From NCBI GenBank assembly GCA_963922205.1, contig CAWUHX010000007.1, positions 1,054,001 through 1,118,000 on the forward strand: a DNA stretch of 64,000 bases, read 5' to 3'. The stretch is from Romanomermis culicivorax (lineage: Eukaryota > Nematoda > Enoplea > Mermithida > Mermithidae). Below, one piece after another: positions 43,565 through 54,150 of the stretch. Made by a program: the position numbers and the translations under genes. Numbering within the stretch: the stretch's first letter is position 1; each line of letters starts with the position of its first letter. Under the pieces are notes generated by a model that saw nothing but the letters and a program-made list of their open reading frames with translations, was not told the origin of the DNA and searched no databases.

Positions 43565-44896
43565 TGTTGGCGGGTGAACAAACAACTGAAAATTCACGGG
43601 TTATTTCTTGATTTATCTTGTCTTCGATTAAAGGGATTTGGCGGACTGTTAACCGTGTATTAAAATTGTACCACAGGCACTTGAGGTGTGTTTAAGTTTT
43701 TATTTTCTAAATAGGAATGAGACGGGTACCCGAATTCAAATACGCCCAAATTTCTGGATCCAGATCCGCTCGGTCATAATGAGAACTATAGTCACTTCGG
43801 TTTGCATTGATTTTTTTACATTTCAAAACTAACAATAGCCAGATTGTACCTCATGAACAGTAATTTTTCAACTGTATCTCAATTTGGACGATTTCTAGTA
43901 GGACCGTAAATGTGAACTTTGATTAGTTTTGTCTGTAAAAAAACTTTAAATCATAAGTCTTGATCTGTTACCGACTTAACAGATGCCATTCTCTTACCTG
44001 AATGAAATAGTCTCTAAAGCAGACTTCTTCCTGCCCAGTTCACATTTTGGCCGTGTGGAAAAATTCTTCATGAAAAGATGCATTTAGAGCGATTTAGACA
44101 GTCAAAATCTTAAATTTTGCGGCGCTTCGCGCCGGAAATCTTCATTACCTTACACAGAAACATGGCCAACAGCTATCTCTGATTATTTCCATGAATCTAC
44201 TATGTCTCACCTCATGTTAAAGTAAGTAAAACGACACTTTCTATAAGAATATAATGAAAATAGAATTTTCCTATTGCGAAGAATAGAAAATCGTGCATTT
44301 TTCTCACAGGATTCCTTCGGATATTTAACACTATGATTTTCCGACTGAAAATCCGGAGGGAAAGTATTAAAATTCTCTATTTATTTATTGGAACAGAAAA
44401 AAACTTGTTCAGTGCAGAACAGCTGCGCAAAACAGAAAAAAAACTTTTTCAGCTTTCCAGTTCAATGATAATCATAATAACCAATGGACTATAGAGAAAT
44501 ATGAATTCATACAACTTGATTCTCAAAATTGAACATAATCATGGTTCTTTTTTTAGCACGGTGCTAATGAAAATTTTAGTCATGCTAAGAAAAATTAATA
44601 CAAATTAAGAAAAGTTAGCGGCTGTGCAAATGAGACTCGTGCAAAAAGCCCTGACAGCCAGGAATTTTTTTTGGGGGGCCCACATTTTTTTGGAAGCCAA
44701 TACCGCATCAAGGAATTAAGACACAAAAAATCGCAGGGCAGTATTGAACGTTTCTCAGTGAGCTCTATACAATGACAATGAGTTTAAATAATTTCACGAC
44801 AAAACCCGAATTAAGATTAACCAAAGGTCTGTCTACCTTTGCTTTTTTAACAAACATTTCGGGGGACATGCCCTGACCCCCCTTGATCTCTTGATA
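43565..44896. other. 5' flank of the SLC37A4-like gene
   Basis: Should contain its promoter; no motif stands out. A family D hairpin (GCGGCGCTTCGCGCCGG) lies at about 44119, followed by AT-rich sequence without frames. AAGCCCTGACAGCCAGGAATT at about 44650 resembles the terminus of the next hAT-like element. Confidence 0.4.
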
Positions 44897-45607
44897 CAGG
44901 CCCGTAACTAGGAATTTTTTTCAGGGGGGAATCACCAAAATGTTTTGACTTACTCAAAACTCGGCGAATGGAGGTCGCGCAGTGACCGACCAGTAGGCTA
45001 AGGGGTCCAGGGTGGCGCGCTTAAGCGGTTTACACTAGTGTTACAACTGGATTAATATTTAAATAAATTTTAACTCATTAGAACGATGATACAATTTTAT
45101 TCTAACTAACCTGTTGATTCTGAAGGTTTTTGAGAATCATTCGCAGCACTAGATTCACGTGAAGAAGCTGAATTTGACGCTACACATTGACATTTGTTGT
45201 TTAAATTTGAAGATGTAAAATAGCTAGTGATACGCTTCATATTGTATTCAAAAGTTGAAACAATCACAAAAAATTTTTCATAAACTTCAACTCCTACTAT
45301 ACATCCAGGGCAAATTATAAAATATGTACAGCAAGAAAAAGCGTAATTGTAGGAAACAGCAAAATGAAACTCAATCAATATTCAACAAATGCATTACACT
45401 GTTAGACATGCAAATTTTATTATAAAATATAATATTTGTACCTTTAACCCTTCATTTTTATGATTCAATAAAGAAATAGAAAAAAAATCCACAGGTGCCA
45501 GGAGTAGTCACTTGTTCACATACATACGCTTGATCAGATACGCTAAAAATTTTTTTCGGATTTCATTTCAGGGGGGATTCCCCCTATTCCCCCCTAGTTA
45601 CAGGCCT
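44897..45607 (-). mobile_element. hAT-like element, CAGGCCYGTAACTAGG termini
   Basis: The left end CAGGCCCGTAACTAGG and the complement of the right end CAGGCCTGTAACTAGG match at 15 of 16 bases. Both ends adjoin G-rich runs (TTTCAGGGGGGA). It contains a minus-strand transposase start. A clear target duplication is not visible because the right flank is a TA microsatellite. Confidence 0.75.
45106..45240 (-). pseudogene. Start of hAT transposase (TTF-type), first exon
   Basis: A minus-strand frame with MKRITSYFTSS followed by a Ser/Asn-rich linker (SSRESSAANDSQKPSEST) resembles the N-terminus of TTF-zinc-finger hAT transposases (M-K-R-x-I-x-x-F-F). The frame ends at a GTTAGT donor-like site; nothing downstream within the element encodes the catalytic core. 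The upstream extension of the frame is probably not translated. Confidence 0.45.
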
Positions 45608-45634
45608 GTATATATATATATATATATATATATA
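45608..45634. repeat. (TA)n microsatellite
   Basis: About 13 TA dinucleotides between two hAT-like elements. Confidence 0.9.
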
Positions 45635-46588
45635 CCTGGCCATGCGCAAGGGGGGGGGGGCGGGGGACGCGGCCGCCCCCCCCATTGAGGCAGTAACTCT
45701 GAACCGAAAACATGCGTTTTGGTGAACTTTAAAAGGTCAAAATCTCAAAATTTTCCGGCGCTTCGCGCCGGTCATGGGTATAATTATAACTATGTTCTAT
45801 CAGGCGCGGCCGTTAGCATATCTACTTCGACTTACTAATTAATGATCAACAGTTTCTATCAATCAAGTTAGCTCGTTTCATTTTCTAATCGTTTACAGTC
45901 AATTATGTCGCCGAAAATAGAGATTTTTCATCAAGTCTCTCAATTTTTCTCTCGATGATTGGAATTTTTTTAACGTTTGCAATCTGAACTTTTGCGTTTA
46001 TTGAAGGCGGAGATTGAAGACATTACTCCAGAACGCGATTTCAAAACATTTGTTCACGAATTATCTGATGGAGAGATTTATTTTTCAGCGTTTTAGAATA
46101 CAAAAACCCGAAAATGGCAAATTACGCTTCATCAGTCTGATTTTAATTTATTTCCCAACGTTATGAAAGTTCATTTTCCAGCGTTTTAGAAAGTGAAAAT
46201 CAAAAAAATTTTCTGGCGCTTGGTGCCGGACCATTCTATAGAACACCAATATATTCTTCATGAGCTCATTTTGACTAACATAACCAGAATTTTCTCAATT
46301 TTTTTCCTCATTTTTGCAGGTTTCTGACTACAAGTACAACAAAATGCTTGGGTATGCTCCTAAAATGCATAAAAAAGGATCCGTAGCCACATTATAAGCG
46401 TTTTTAAAAATGTGGAAAATTTTTGGAAAATGAGGAAAAAAATTTTGGGTCCGGTTCACATGTGGAAAAAATCTTAGAGGAAAAAAAACGGTGATGCACA
46501 CAGTATATCCGCGTAAGATCAACATTTTCTGGGGCTATTCAGTGAAAAAATCTAGTCCACCCCCCATGAAAAATCCTGCGCACGGCCA
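45635..46588 (+). mobile_element. hAT-like repeat family D, copy 1
   Basis: Ends are CTGGCCATGCGCAAGGGGGG at the left and the complement of CTGGCCGTGCGCAGGATTTT at the right. It contains the block GGCGCGGCCGTTAGCATATC, and three repeats of a CAGCGTTTTAGAA module, usually followed by an AAATTTTCCGGCGCTTCGCG hairpin. Non-coding. Confidence 0.65.
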
Positions 46589-47177
46589 GAGGCGTAGCCA
46601 GGATTTTTCAAAGGAGGGGGCGAAATTTTTTTAAAATCAAAAATGATAAAAAGTATAATGCTACCATGAGAGATTATTTCTGCACTTTAACACATTCCAG
46701 TTTTTCCAAAAAAAGTGTATGTACACCAGAGGTCGCCAAGGTCAGATTTTTCAGGTGGGGGTAAAATTGGAAATTTGCGGGGGTAGTGTTAGCTAAATGT
46801 CCACTAAACACGTCATTTTGTCTCTAAATTAGTCAGCCAGTGCTCGTTTTTGAGGACTTTAGGTAGGGGTAATACCCCCCCTCATGCCCCTCCCCATGGG
46901 GCACTCTGATGTACACTCAGAAGTTAACTTTATTAAGTACACAAAAAACTCACTGGTTGCAAATATGTATTTACGTAACAACTAACAATTCAGCATCAAC
47001 AGATGTTAACTGGTTCGAACAAATCAGCACACAATTTTTAAATCACAAAATCCAACCTACGTCGATTTTTAATCGCGAAATCGTCAATAACTTTTTCAAC
47101 ACATAATTCAGCATCATTGTACACAAGGTCCAAGGAGGGGGCGGCCACCCCCTGCTCACCCTCTCGCTACGCCCCTA
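46587..47177 (+). mobile_element. hAT-like element, CAGAGGCGTAGC termini
   Basis: The left end CAGAGGCGTAGCCAGG pairs with the complement of the right end AGGGGCGTAGCGAGAGG. G-rich subterminal runs (AGGAGGGGGCG) occur on both sides. No transposase is present, and no target duplication could be confirmed. Confidence 0.6.
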
Positions 47178-47187
47178 TATATGTATA

Positions 47188-48060
47188 TATACGGGGCCAT
47201 GCACAAGGGGGGTGGGGGGGCGGCCACCCCCCCCCCATTGAGGCAGTAACTCTAAACCCAAAAGATGTGTTTTGGTGGACTTTAAAAGGTCAAAATCTCA
47301 AAATTTTCCGGTGCTTCGCGCCGGTCATGGATATAATTATAACTATATTCTATCAGGCGTGGCCGTTAGCATATCTACTTCGACTTACTAATTAATGCTT
47401 AACAGTTTCTATCAATCAAGTTAGCTCATTTCATTTTCTAATCATTTACAGTCAATTATGTCGCCGAAAATAGAGATTTTTCATCACATCTCTCAATTTT
47501 TTCTCTCGATGATTGGAATTTTTTAAACGTTTGCAATCTGAACTTTTGCGTTTATTGAAGGTGGAAATTGAAGACATTACTCTAGAACGCGATTTCAAAA
47601 CATTTGTTCACGAATTATCTGTTGGAGAGATTTATTTTTCAGCGTTTTAGAATATAAAAACCCGAAAATTTTCCGGCGCTACGCGCCGGAATGGGAGGCA
47701 AATTACGCTCCATCAGTCTGATTTTAATTTATTTCCCAATGTTATGAAGGCTCATTTTCCAGCGTTTTAGAACATGAAAATCAAAAAAATTTTTCGACGC
47801 TCCGTGCTGGACCAAGAAAGTGTTTTAGAAACGTTTTAGAAAGTTAAAATCAAAAAATTTTTTCGGCGCTCCGTGCCGGACCATTCTATAGAACATCAAT
47901 ATATTCTTCATGAGCTCATTTTGACTAACATAACCAGAATTTTCTCAATTTTTTCCTCATTTTTTCAGGTTACTGACTACAAATTCAAAAAAATGCTTTG
48001 GTATGCTCCTAAAATGCATAAAAAAGCATCCATAGCCACATTATAAGGGTTTTTAAAAAT
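47188..48060 (+). mobile_element. Repeat family D, copy 2
   Basis: Direct copy of 45635-46400: GGCCATGCACAAGGGGGG, then ATTGAGGCAGTAACTCTAAA, TTTTCCGGTGCTTCGCGCCG, GTTAGCATATCTACTTCGAC, and so on. It has one to two extra hairpin modules at 47780-47880 relative to copy 1. The right end runs into a tandem repeat. Confidence 0.7.
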
Positions 48061-48228
48061 GTGGAAAATTTTGTGTCCGGTAAAAAAAATGTGGAAAATT
48101 TTGTGTCCGGTAAAAATCTGGACTACCATAAAAATTCGTTTTTACAATGCCAAAAAAATGTGGAAAATTTTGTGTCCGGTAAAAATCTGGACTACCATAA
48201 AAGGTCGTTTTTACAATGCCAACTTTTA
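48061..48228 (+). repeat. 69-bp tandem repeat
   Basis: GTGGAAAATTTTGTGTCCGG starts at 48061, 48091 and 48160. The last two units are 69 bp each and nearly identical, including GGTAAAAATCTGGACTACCA and a TCGTTTTTACAATGCC end. Confidence 0.9.
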
Positions 48229-48352
48229 TTATGGGACAATCAATACATCAAGTTAAAGAGCAAGAAAAACTCTACAAGATAGGGCTAATTACAAGCTTTA
48301 ACGACTGCATTTCATGATACAGTATCAATCCTTTTGCAAATACTCAAAGCCA

Positions 48353-48812
48353 GTGTTTTTTTGTACTTCACAAATGAAACAGTCCAGAGTACAAACGAAA
48401 ATTTGGGCTTCATTTGTACCAGTACAAACGAAAATTTCTGGATAAAAAAATTCTTTGTTACTCAACAACTGTCAGCATTCAGTAGCAATGGACTTTGTAG
48501 GACTTGTTTATTATGCATCCACATCGAAAACGACAAACTAACAGCTGTGACATAAAAATAAAAGCTTTTTGTGGAGTATTTCACTAGTGCATGTTATGTG
48601 CCTCATCATCAAGTGTTTTATGTGTCTGAATTTGTAGCCTTTTTATGTGTCTCGTGGAAATAGCCAACGTATTCATATTTCACAGCATGTTTGTTGCATT
48701 TTATAACAATGAATCCTTTTTTCAGCAATTTTTCGCAAATTTTGCAGTACAAACGGTTTTTGAGAGGTTGTTTGTACCAGTACAAATGGACCGAGTACAA
48801 AAAAAAACATTA
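48353..48812. repeat. Foldback element with GTACAAA units
   Basis: CAGTGTTTTTTTGTACT at the left and AGTACAAAAAAAAACATTA at the right are inverted. Internal GTACAAACGAAAATTT and TTTGTACCAGTACAAA palindromes repeat at both ends. A short relative with the same ends is at 41548-41632. The overlapping frames have no protein signature. Confidence 0.5.
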
Positions 48813-49473
48813 CCCACAGCCAACTTCTGTAAAATATTGTTATCTACTTTTTTTAAACAGAACTTTAAACGAGTTATCAGTTGTCAGTGTTTTTTTCTGC
48901 ACCAGGCTATCTGCTCAGTGCAGGAAAGTCAAAAAAAAAATTTCTGCACTGTGGTTTTCTCCTGTTACCACTGTTTTCCCCCGGGCCTTTTCCCCAAAAA
49001 CCAACCGAATTTCTGTATGAACTGACTACAGATAAACCCATATTGTTTTTGCAAGTATATGCAATTGTTATGATAGCATGCTCTTTCATGTTAGAGTCAT
49101 GCACAGTGTTAGACAATGAGAGAAGTTCATGCTGGTTGAAGAATCCAGATTTTCGGTTGGGGGCCAGATCTCTGATCTTCTGTTGTCTATCAATCCAAAA
49201 TTAATGTGATTTTTACCATTTTGCCCATTTCTAGCTGATTTTTTTTTTGTTATCCAGTTGGTTGACCGCAGTGTCTGGCTGATAGAAAAAATCAGTACAT
49301 CGCCCATGCCTAGTCATTTGCTACATGGTCATTTCAGTTCATTTTGACATACACAATTTAAAGCTCACACATGAAAATCCACAAAATTAAATTATCAAAT
49401 TAAGCCTCTTCCTTGAACTTCAGCCTTGAGCGAAATCCATAGGCAACTCCTAGAATAGTTCAGGAATCACTGG

Positions 49474-49694
49474 CATACCAGTAATTGTGGGAGGGCTCCA
49501 CCCCCAACTTGGTCGAACCCTATACCCATCGGAACCCCCACCCTCAACTTGGTCAACCCTATACCCAATCCCCCCCCCACACTTGGAAAAAATTGGGAAA
49601 AAAAGTGGAAAATTTTCGAAATTTTTTGCGTTTTTTCGACCCCCACACCCAAATTTTGGGATCCCCCGAACGGGTCGGACCTCTTACAGGTATG
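49474..49694 (-). mobile_element. Poly-G/C MITE (family G) with 8-bp target duplication ATCACTGG
   Basis: ATCACTGG at 49466-49473 is repeated exactly at 49695-49702. Ends are CATACCAGTAATTG and CTTACAGGTATG. C-runs and CCCCCAACTTGG blocks lie inside, and GGTCGGACCTCTTACAGGTA marks the shared terminus. Inverted relative to the other three copies. Confidence 0.88.
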
Positions 49695-49799
49695 ATCACT
49701 GGTGCAAGCGGTCTCTATTACTTGTGACTTTCTTTCACTAATATTGCTGATTAGGTTAGTATTTTCAGCATATAATAATTCAAGTCTCGAATACTGTAG

Positions 49800-49985
49800 T
49801 TATTGTCACCGGGCGCTGAATAACTGTGTGTCATGCCACTGGTTATTCAGCGCTTGGCGCTGAATAAAAAAAAATCATAACGCTTGGTTATGCAGCGCCG
49901 GGCATTGAATAAAAAAAATAATGAAATACTGTTATAGAGCGCCGGGTGCTGCATAGCGCCTGGACCTCTTACAGGTATGATAACT
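49800..49985. repeat. Iterated GGCGCTGAATAA repeat with family G terminus
   Basis: Four or five units of a GCGCYGGGYGCTGAATAA type occur in both orientations (GGTTATTCAGCGC at 49843). The segment ends with GGACCTCTTACAGGTATGAT, the family G end, so a related element probably used these repeats as its other end. Confidence 0.45.
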
Positions 49986-50572
49986 AGACTCCAAAAATTT
50001 TTTCAGGATTTCAATATTCTAGAATGCTGGAAAATGAATCTTTTCACCTTTTGTTTCTCAGACAGATGGTTTGAGCTCTCAGTGAATTGGATGAATTTTC
50101 AGTTGGACAAACTAAAATTCAAAAAACTAGGCAAGAGACTAAGAATTTGGATCGAAAATTTGTAGCATTGTCTTACACTCAAAATGTTTTAATCACATGA
50201 AAGTCAAAGTTTTTATGAAGAGGCATACCTGTAAGACCTCCGACCAGTTGGGGGGGGGGGACCCACTTGTAAAATTTAGCCCCAAGGGTTTGAAAATGAT
50301 GTTTGAATAGTTATTAGGTCCCGCCGTGAATGCTGGTAGCTAGGGGGCAGAAATCGAGGTGATTCGGGTGGACATTTTGCGCAAAAAATCGATATAAAAT
50401 GTGCCATTATGATAAGATACAGTAATCATATTCGTTTTATTATAAATAGTAATTTAGTATAAACATGCGGGCAGATAATAAAAAAAACAAAAATGCGAAC
50501 AATGTCGATTTGTAGGCCTGTAAATTCAGAGTAAGAGAGTCGTGTGATGAAGTGTGAAATTGGAGAGCAGGT
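49986..50572. other. Unassigned, with a partial family G MITE end at 50224
   Basis: CATACCTGTAAGACCTCCGA followed by CCAGTTGG and eleven Gs marks one family G end at 50224; the other end is missing or diverged. No gene supported. Confidence 0.4.
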
Positions 50573-51070
50573 TTATATGATGCAGCTGTAGGGAGCAGTA
50601 TTTATTTGACATGTGTACTGTTGACTGATTGATGACCAGCTGTCAATTGTGGTCAGCTGCTGGTTATTAACGAAGTTATTGTCAATGTAGTTATTCAATT
50701 GTTTGGACGACGCTTTAAACCATGGATGTTGCTCAAAGAATGGCCAAAAAATTGGATTAGTGAGTAGACTGTCTTTAATATTTTCCTTAGGCTTAGGATT
50801 AGGGTACAGCAGCTGCGCCGGCGCAGCGCTGTAGAGGCTTTTCCAAATAAGGTTGTTCATCAAAATAATGTTGAATGTCTTAAAGGAATATAGTGTCGAT
50901 ACTTTGTGGTGAAATTGTGTAGTGGTAAGTGCATTAAGTGGATAGGCTGGTGGACCAGGTTCGATTATTGGAGTAGGTAGGATTTTTCTGTAATCAGAAG
51001 GAGAATGTGACATGTGTGCAGATTTTATGCAAATGAGTTCCTGGATGCGACGAGCGGCTGGATTCTCCAC
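50573..51070 (-). CDS. Unassigned 165-codon open frame
   Basis: The longest uninterrupted frame in this part of the window. It has an N-terminal charged stretch (PAARRIQELICIK), a Pro-rich segment (ILPTPIIEPGPPAYP), NLIWKSLYSAA, and FWPFFEQHPWFKASSKQL, ending Gln/Asn/Ser-rich. No domain is recognised. It sits next to a transposase tail on the other strand and among hAT repeats, so a decayed transposon or gag-like origin is plausible, but a host gene is not excluded. Confidence 0.3.
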   Translation of the reverse strand: MENPAARRIQELICIKSAHMSHSPSDYRKILPTPIIEPGPPAYPLNALTTTQFHHKVSTLYSFKTFNIILMNNLIWKSLYSAAPAQLLYPNPKPKENIKDSLLTNPIFWPFFEQHPWFKASSKQLNNYIDNNFVNNQQLTTIDSWSSISQQYTCQINTAPYSCII

Positions 51071-51148
51071 CTGATCTGGATAGCTGGCATCATGAGGAGT
51101 CTTAAAATGCTAGTTTGAACCACATTTGGGAAGGGAATCGACTTGTAA

Positions 51149-51352
51149 AAAAATTCTGAAGCGAAAGAAGCAAAAAAAGCTAAAAGCACTAATGTGTGTC
51201 ACATTTGCCGTATTCGATGGGACAATTTACAAGAAAAAGTAAAAAAAGACTGGGCATGCTGTGATAGGTGGATATGTGGTAACTGTTTGGCTGATGATTT
51301 TGATCCCACTGGTGATTTTATTTTTCAAGTTTGTGTTACTCATAACAATTAA
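51149..51352 (+). pseudogene. Cys-rich PHD-like finger, probable transposase C-terminus
   Basis: After a Lys/Ala-rich linker (EAKEAKKAKST) the frame reads VCHICRIRWDNL, then KDWACCDRWICGNCLADDF, and stops 30 codons later. The C-x2-C ... W-x-x-C-x-x-W-x-C-x-x-C layout resembles the PHD-like fingers at the C-terminus of some pogo/jerky-type transposases. The frame is closed upstream by TAA at 51146, so the rest of the protein is absent or frameshifted. Confidence 0.5.
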
Positions 51353-51439
51353 TCTTCCTTTAAATTTGATTAATCTCATGTATTTTGATCTTGAAAATGC
51401 ACATTTATCATTGTTTTAGTTTACCTGATATTTTTGTGT

Positions 51440-51900
51440 GTCGACCAATGTTACCCACCAATGGGTGGGTAATATTGGGTCAACACGTTAATTTTTTTCC
51501 GTTAATAAATTTTGAATGATTGATATTTTTATTTTCATTCATATTGATATTTTCATGTACCTCTTAACTTGCTGTATCTGAATAACACAATATTTCTCAC
51601 GTCAGGCACTTTTTTAGGTCAATTGACCAAAGTTACCCACCATAGGGACAGCCGGGAGTAGATTTACGAAAAAATTTTTGCTGTTGATGATATTCATAAT
51701 TTTCAGCTGAAATTTTGTGACAATAAAGGTCGATGGTTGTGCTACCTCATATCCAAAATTTGTTTTGTTACGTTTTATCTGTGGTGAGATATAACGATTT
51801 TACTTGTCGAAAAAAACTCTTGAACAGAAATTATAATGGCGACCAAAGTTGACCACCACGGTGGGTAACATTGGTCAAAAAGTGAGCCCTTTTCAACGAT
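51440..51900. repeat. Palindromic GACCAATGTTACCCACC repeats
   Basis: 51444-51481 is a near-perfect palindrome centred on CCACCAATGGGTGGG. Related half-sites GACCAAAGTTACCCACC and GGTGGGTAACATTGGTC follow at 51622, 51841-51880 and 52288. They may be the iterated ends of the element encoding the PHD-like fragment. Confidence 0.5.
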
Positions 51901-51980
51901 CAATGGTAGGTTAAATCTGCATGCTACTTATGAAATGATGTGTTTAATCGATTTGTCTGACATTTTTGACATATGAGTTA

Positions 51981-52201
51981 CATACCTGTAAGACCTCCGA
52001 CCAGTTGGGGGGGGGGGGGGGTAGGAAAAAGTCGAAATTTTTCCCAAAAAAGGCCAAAAAACATACACTTTTTGGCAAATTTTTTTAATTTTTCCCCAAC
52101 TGGGGGGGGGGGGGTTGGGGGGGGGGAGAAATCATTTTGGGTACAGGGTTAGCCGAGTTGGGGGGGGGTACCCCCCAACCCCCCCCCCAAGTACAGGTAT
52201 G
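51981..52201 (+). mobile_element. Poly-G MITE (family G)
   Basis: Starts CATACCTGTAAGACCTCCGA with a run of 14 Gs close behind and ends CCCCCAAGTACAGGTATG. Further G-runs of 8 to 12 lie in the middle. Flanks (ATGAGTTA left, AATTGAGTTA right) suggest a slightly decayed duplication. Confidence 0.8.
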
Positions 52202-52452
52202 AATTGAGTTAGTTCAATGAAACATTTTTACGAATTCCCCATGTATAACAAGTTATATAATGGAGAAGTCGAATTGACTCGATTTTGACCAAAGTTACCC
52301 CACTTTACCTTATTTTCGGCGACATAATTGACTGTAAACGATTAGAAAATGAAACGAGCTAGCTTGATTGATAGAAACTGTTGAGCATTAATTAGTAAGT
52401 CGAAGTAGATATGCTAACGGTCGCGCCTGATAAAATATAGTTATCATTATAC

Positions 52453-52666
52453 CATACTGTAAGACCTCCGGCCAGTTGGGGGGTGGGGTAGAAAAAAAGT
52501 CGAAATTTTTCCCAAAAAAGGCCAAAAAACATACACTTTTTTGAAAATTTTTTAAATTTTTTCCAAACTGGGGGGGGGGGAAATGATTTTGGGTACAGGG
52601 TTGGCCAAGTTGGGGGGGGGGGGTCCCCCCCAACCCCCCCCGCCCCCCCCCCCAAGTAATGGTATG
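52453..52666 (+). mobile_element. Poly-G MITE (family G) with 8-bp target duplication CATTATAC
   Basis: CATTATAC at 52445-52452 is repeated exactly at 52667-52674. Ends are CATACTGTAAGACCTCCG and AAGTAATGGTATG. The empty target, a GGTATAAT-type sequence, is seen in uninterrupted family D copies at about 45775. Confidence 0.92.
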
Positions 52667-52843
52667 CATTATACCCATGACCGGCGCGAAGCGGTGGAAA
52701 ATTTTGAGATTTCGACCTTTTAAAGTCCATCAAAACGCATCTTTTCGGTTTAAAGTTCCCTAAAATTTTTTTCACAATGAGAACCATACCCAAAATTTTT
52801 TTCCTCATTTCGAAATTTTTCTCCTCAAAAGACCCCATTTGAG

Positions 52844-53053
52844 CATACCTGTAAGACCTCCGACCAGTTGGGGGGGGGGGGGTAAATCCGAAATTTTGGG
52901 GGGGGGGTAGGAAAAAGTCGAAATTTTTCCCAAAAAAGGCCAAAAACATACACTTTTTTGAAAAATTTTTCTTTTCCAAACTGGGCGGGTTGGGGGGGAA
53001 TGATTTTGGGTACAGGGTTGGCCCCCCCCCAACCCCCCTCAAGTACAGGTATG
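52844..53053 (+). mobile_element. Poly-G MITE (family G) with 8-bp target duplication CATTTGAG
   Basis: CATTTGAG at 52836-52843 is repeated exactly at 53054-53061. Ends are CATACCTGTAAGACCTCCGA and AAGTACAGGTATG, an inverted repeat. The pre-insertion sequence GACCCCATTTGAGGAAAA is present without the element at 55153-55170. Confidence 0.95.
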
Positions 53054-54150
53054 CATTTGAGGAAAAAAAAACGGTGACTGACCACCGTTTTTTTTCCTCG
53101 AAGATTTTTTCCACATGAGAACCGGACCCAAAATTTTTTTCCTCATTTTCCAAAAATTTTCCACATTTTTAAAAACGCTTATAATGTGGCTACGGATGCT
53201 TTTTTATGCATTTTAGGAGCATACCCATGCATTTTGTTGTATTTGAAGTCAGAAACCTGCAAAAATTAGAAAAAAATTGAGAAAATTCTAGTTATATTAG
53301 CCCAAATGAGCTTAGCCAAATTAGCCAAACAAAAAATCAAACAAATTAGTCAAAAAGAAAAAAAATTAGCCAAAATGAGCAAAAGAATATATTGGTGTTC
53401 TACAGGAGCGGGTGAAGCATGTTAACGAATAACGATAGAGTTCTCACAGGAATTTATCCGCTATTAACATTTCAATGGCTCTCATCAGAATCATCTAATT
53501 TTATTTAGTTCTTGGTCCGGCGCGGAGCGCAGGAAAATTTTTTGGATTTTCACTTTCTACAACGCTGTAAATTGAACCTCCACAACGTTGGGAAATAAAT
53601 TAAAATCCGACTTATGAAGTATAATTTGTTTCCCATTCTGGCGCGAAGCGCCGGGAAAATTTTTCAGGTTTTAATATTCTAAAACGCTGGAAAATAAATC
53701 TCTCCAACAGATATTCATAAACAGAAGTTCTAAAATCGCAGTCTAGAATGATGCCTTCAATTTCTATCTTCAATAAACGCAAAAGTTCAGGTTGCAGACG
53801 TTTAAAAAATTCCAAACATCGAGAGAAAAAATTGAGAAAATTGATGAAAAATCTCATTATTGGGCGACATAATTGACTGTTAACGATTAGAAAAGGAAAC
53901 GAGCTAACTTGATTGATAGAAACTGTTGAGCATTAATTAGTAAGTCGAAGTAGATATGCTAATGGCCGCGCCTGATAGAAAATAGTCAAGACTGTACCCG
54001 TGACCGGCGCGAAGCACTGTTTTTTTTCCCAAATCGTGCTTTTTTGGGGAAAAAAAATTCGGAAAAGAGAAAAAAATTTTGGGCTCTTTCCCCATTTGGG
54101 AAAAAAAATTTTGGGGATCGGATACAGAAAAGATGCATTTTGGTGCATTT

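Larger units (their letters stand above)
52300..54150 (-). mobile_element. Repeat family D, inverted copy with two family G insertions
   Basis: Blocks of 45635-46588 reappear complemented: GGCGACATAATTGACTGTAA, GATATGCTAACGGTCGCGCC, GGAGCATACCCATGCATTTT and others, with part of the order repeated (52315-52435 and 53865-53985), so two partial copies are stacked. Two poly-G MITEs interrupt it at 52453 and 52844. 53297-53390 contains a local expansion of an ATTAGCCAAA unit. Confidence 0.65.

Noticed and set aside
43565-43597. Upstream ATG extending the SLC37A4-like frame by 11 residues
   Set aside because: A TTTTCAG lies between it and the 43564 ATG, the extension is not conserved in the family, and the gene's first exon fits better from 43564.
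47117-47395. 92-codon plus-strand frame with GGWGGGHPPP
   Set aside because: Translation of G-runs and the family D terminus; the same sequence occurs in other copies with different frames.
48334-49204. Several overlapping frames of 70-126 codons on both strands
   Set aside because: They overlap the GTACAAA foldback element in multiple frames without any protein motif or consistent codon use.
50930-50965. GGTTCGATTATTGG, similar to a tRNA B-box
   Set aside because: No A-box or cloverleaf could be drawn around it; no tRNA or SINE was supported anywhere in the window.
52392-53153. 253-codon minus-strand frame, longest in the window
   Set aside because: It runs through poly-G MITEs and family D repeats, and its Pro/Gly-rich composition comes from C and G runs; both MITEs have target duplications, so the frame was created by insertions.
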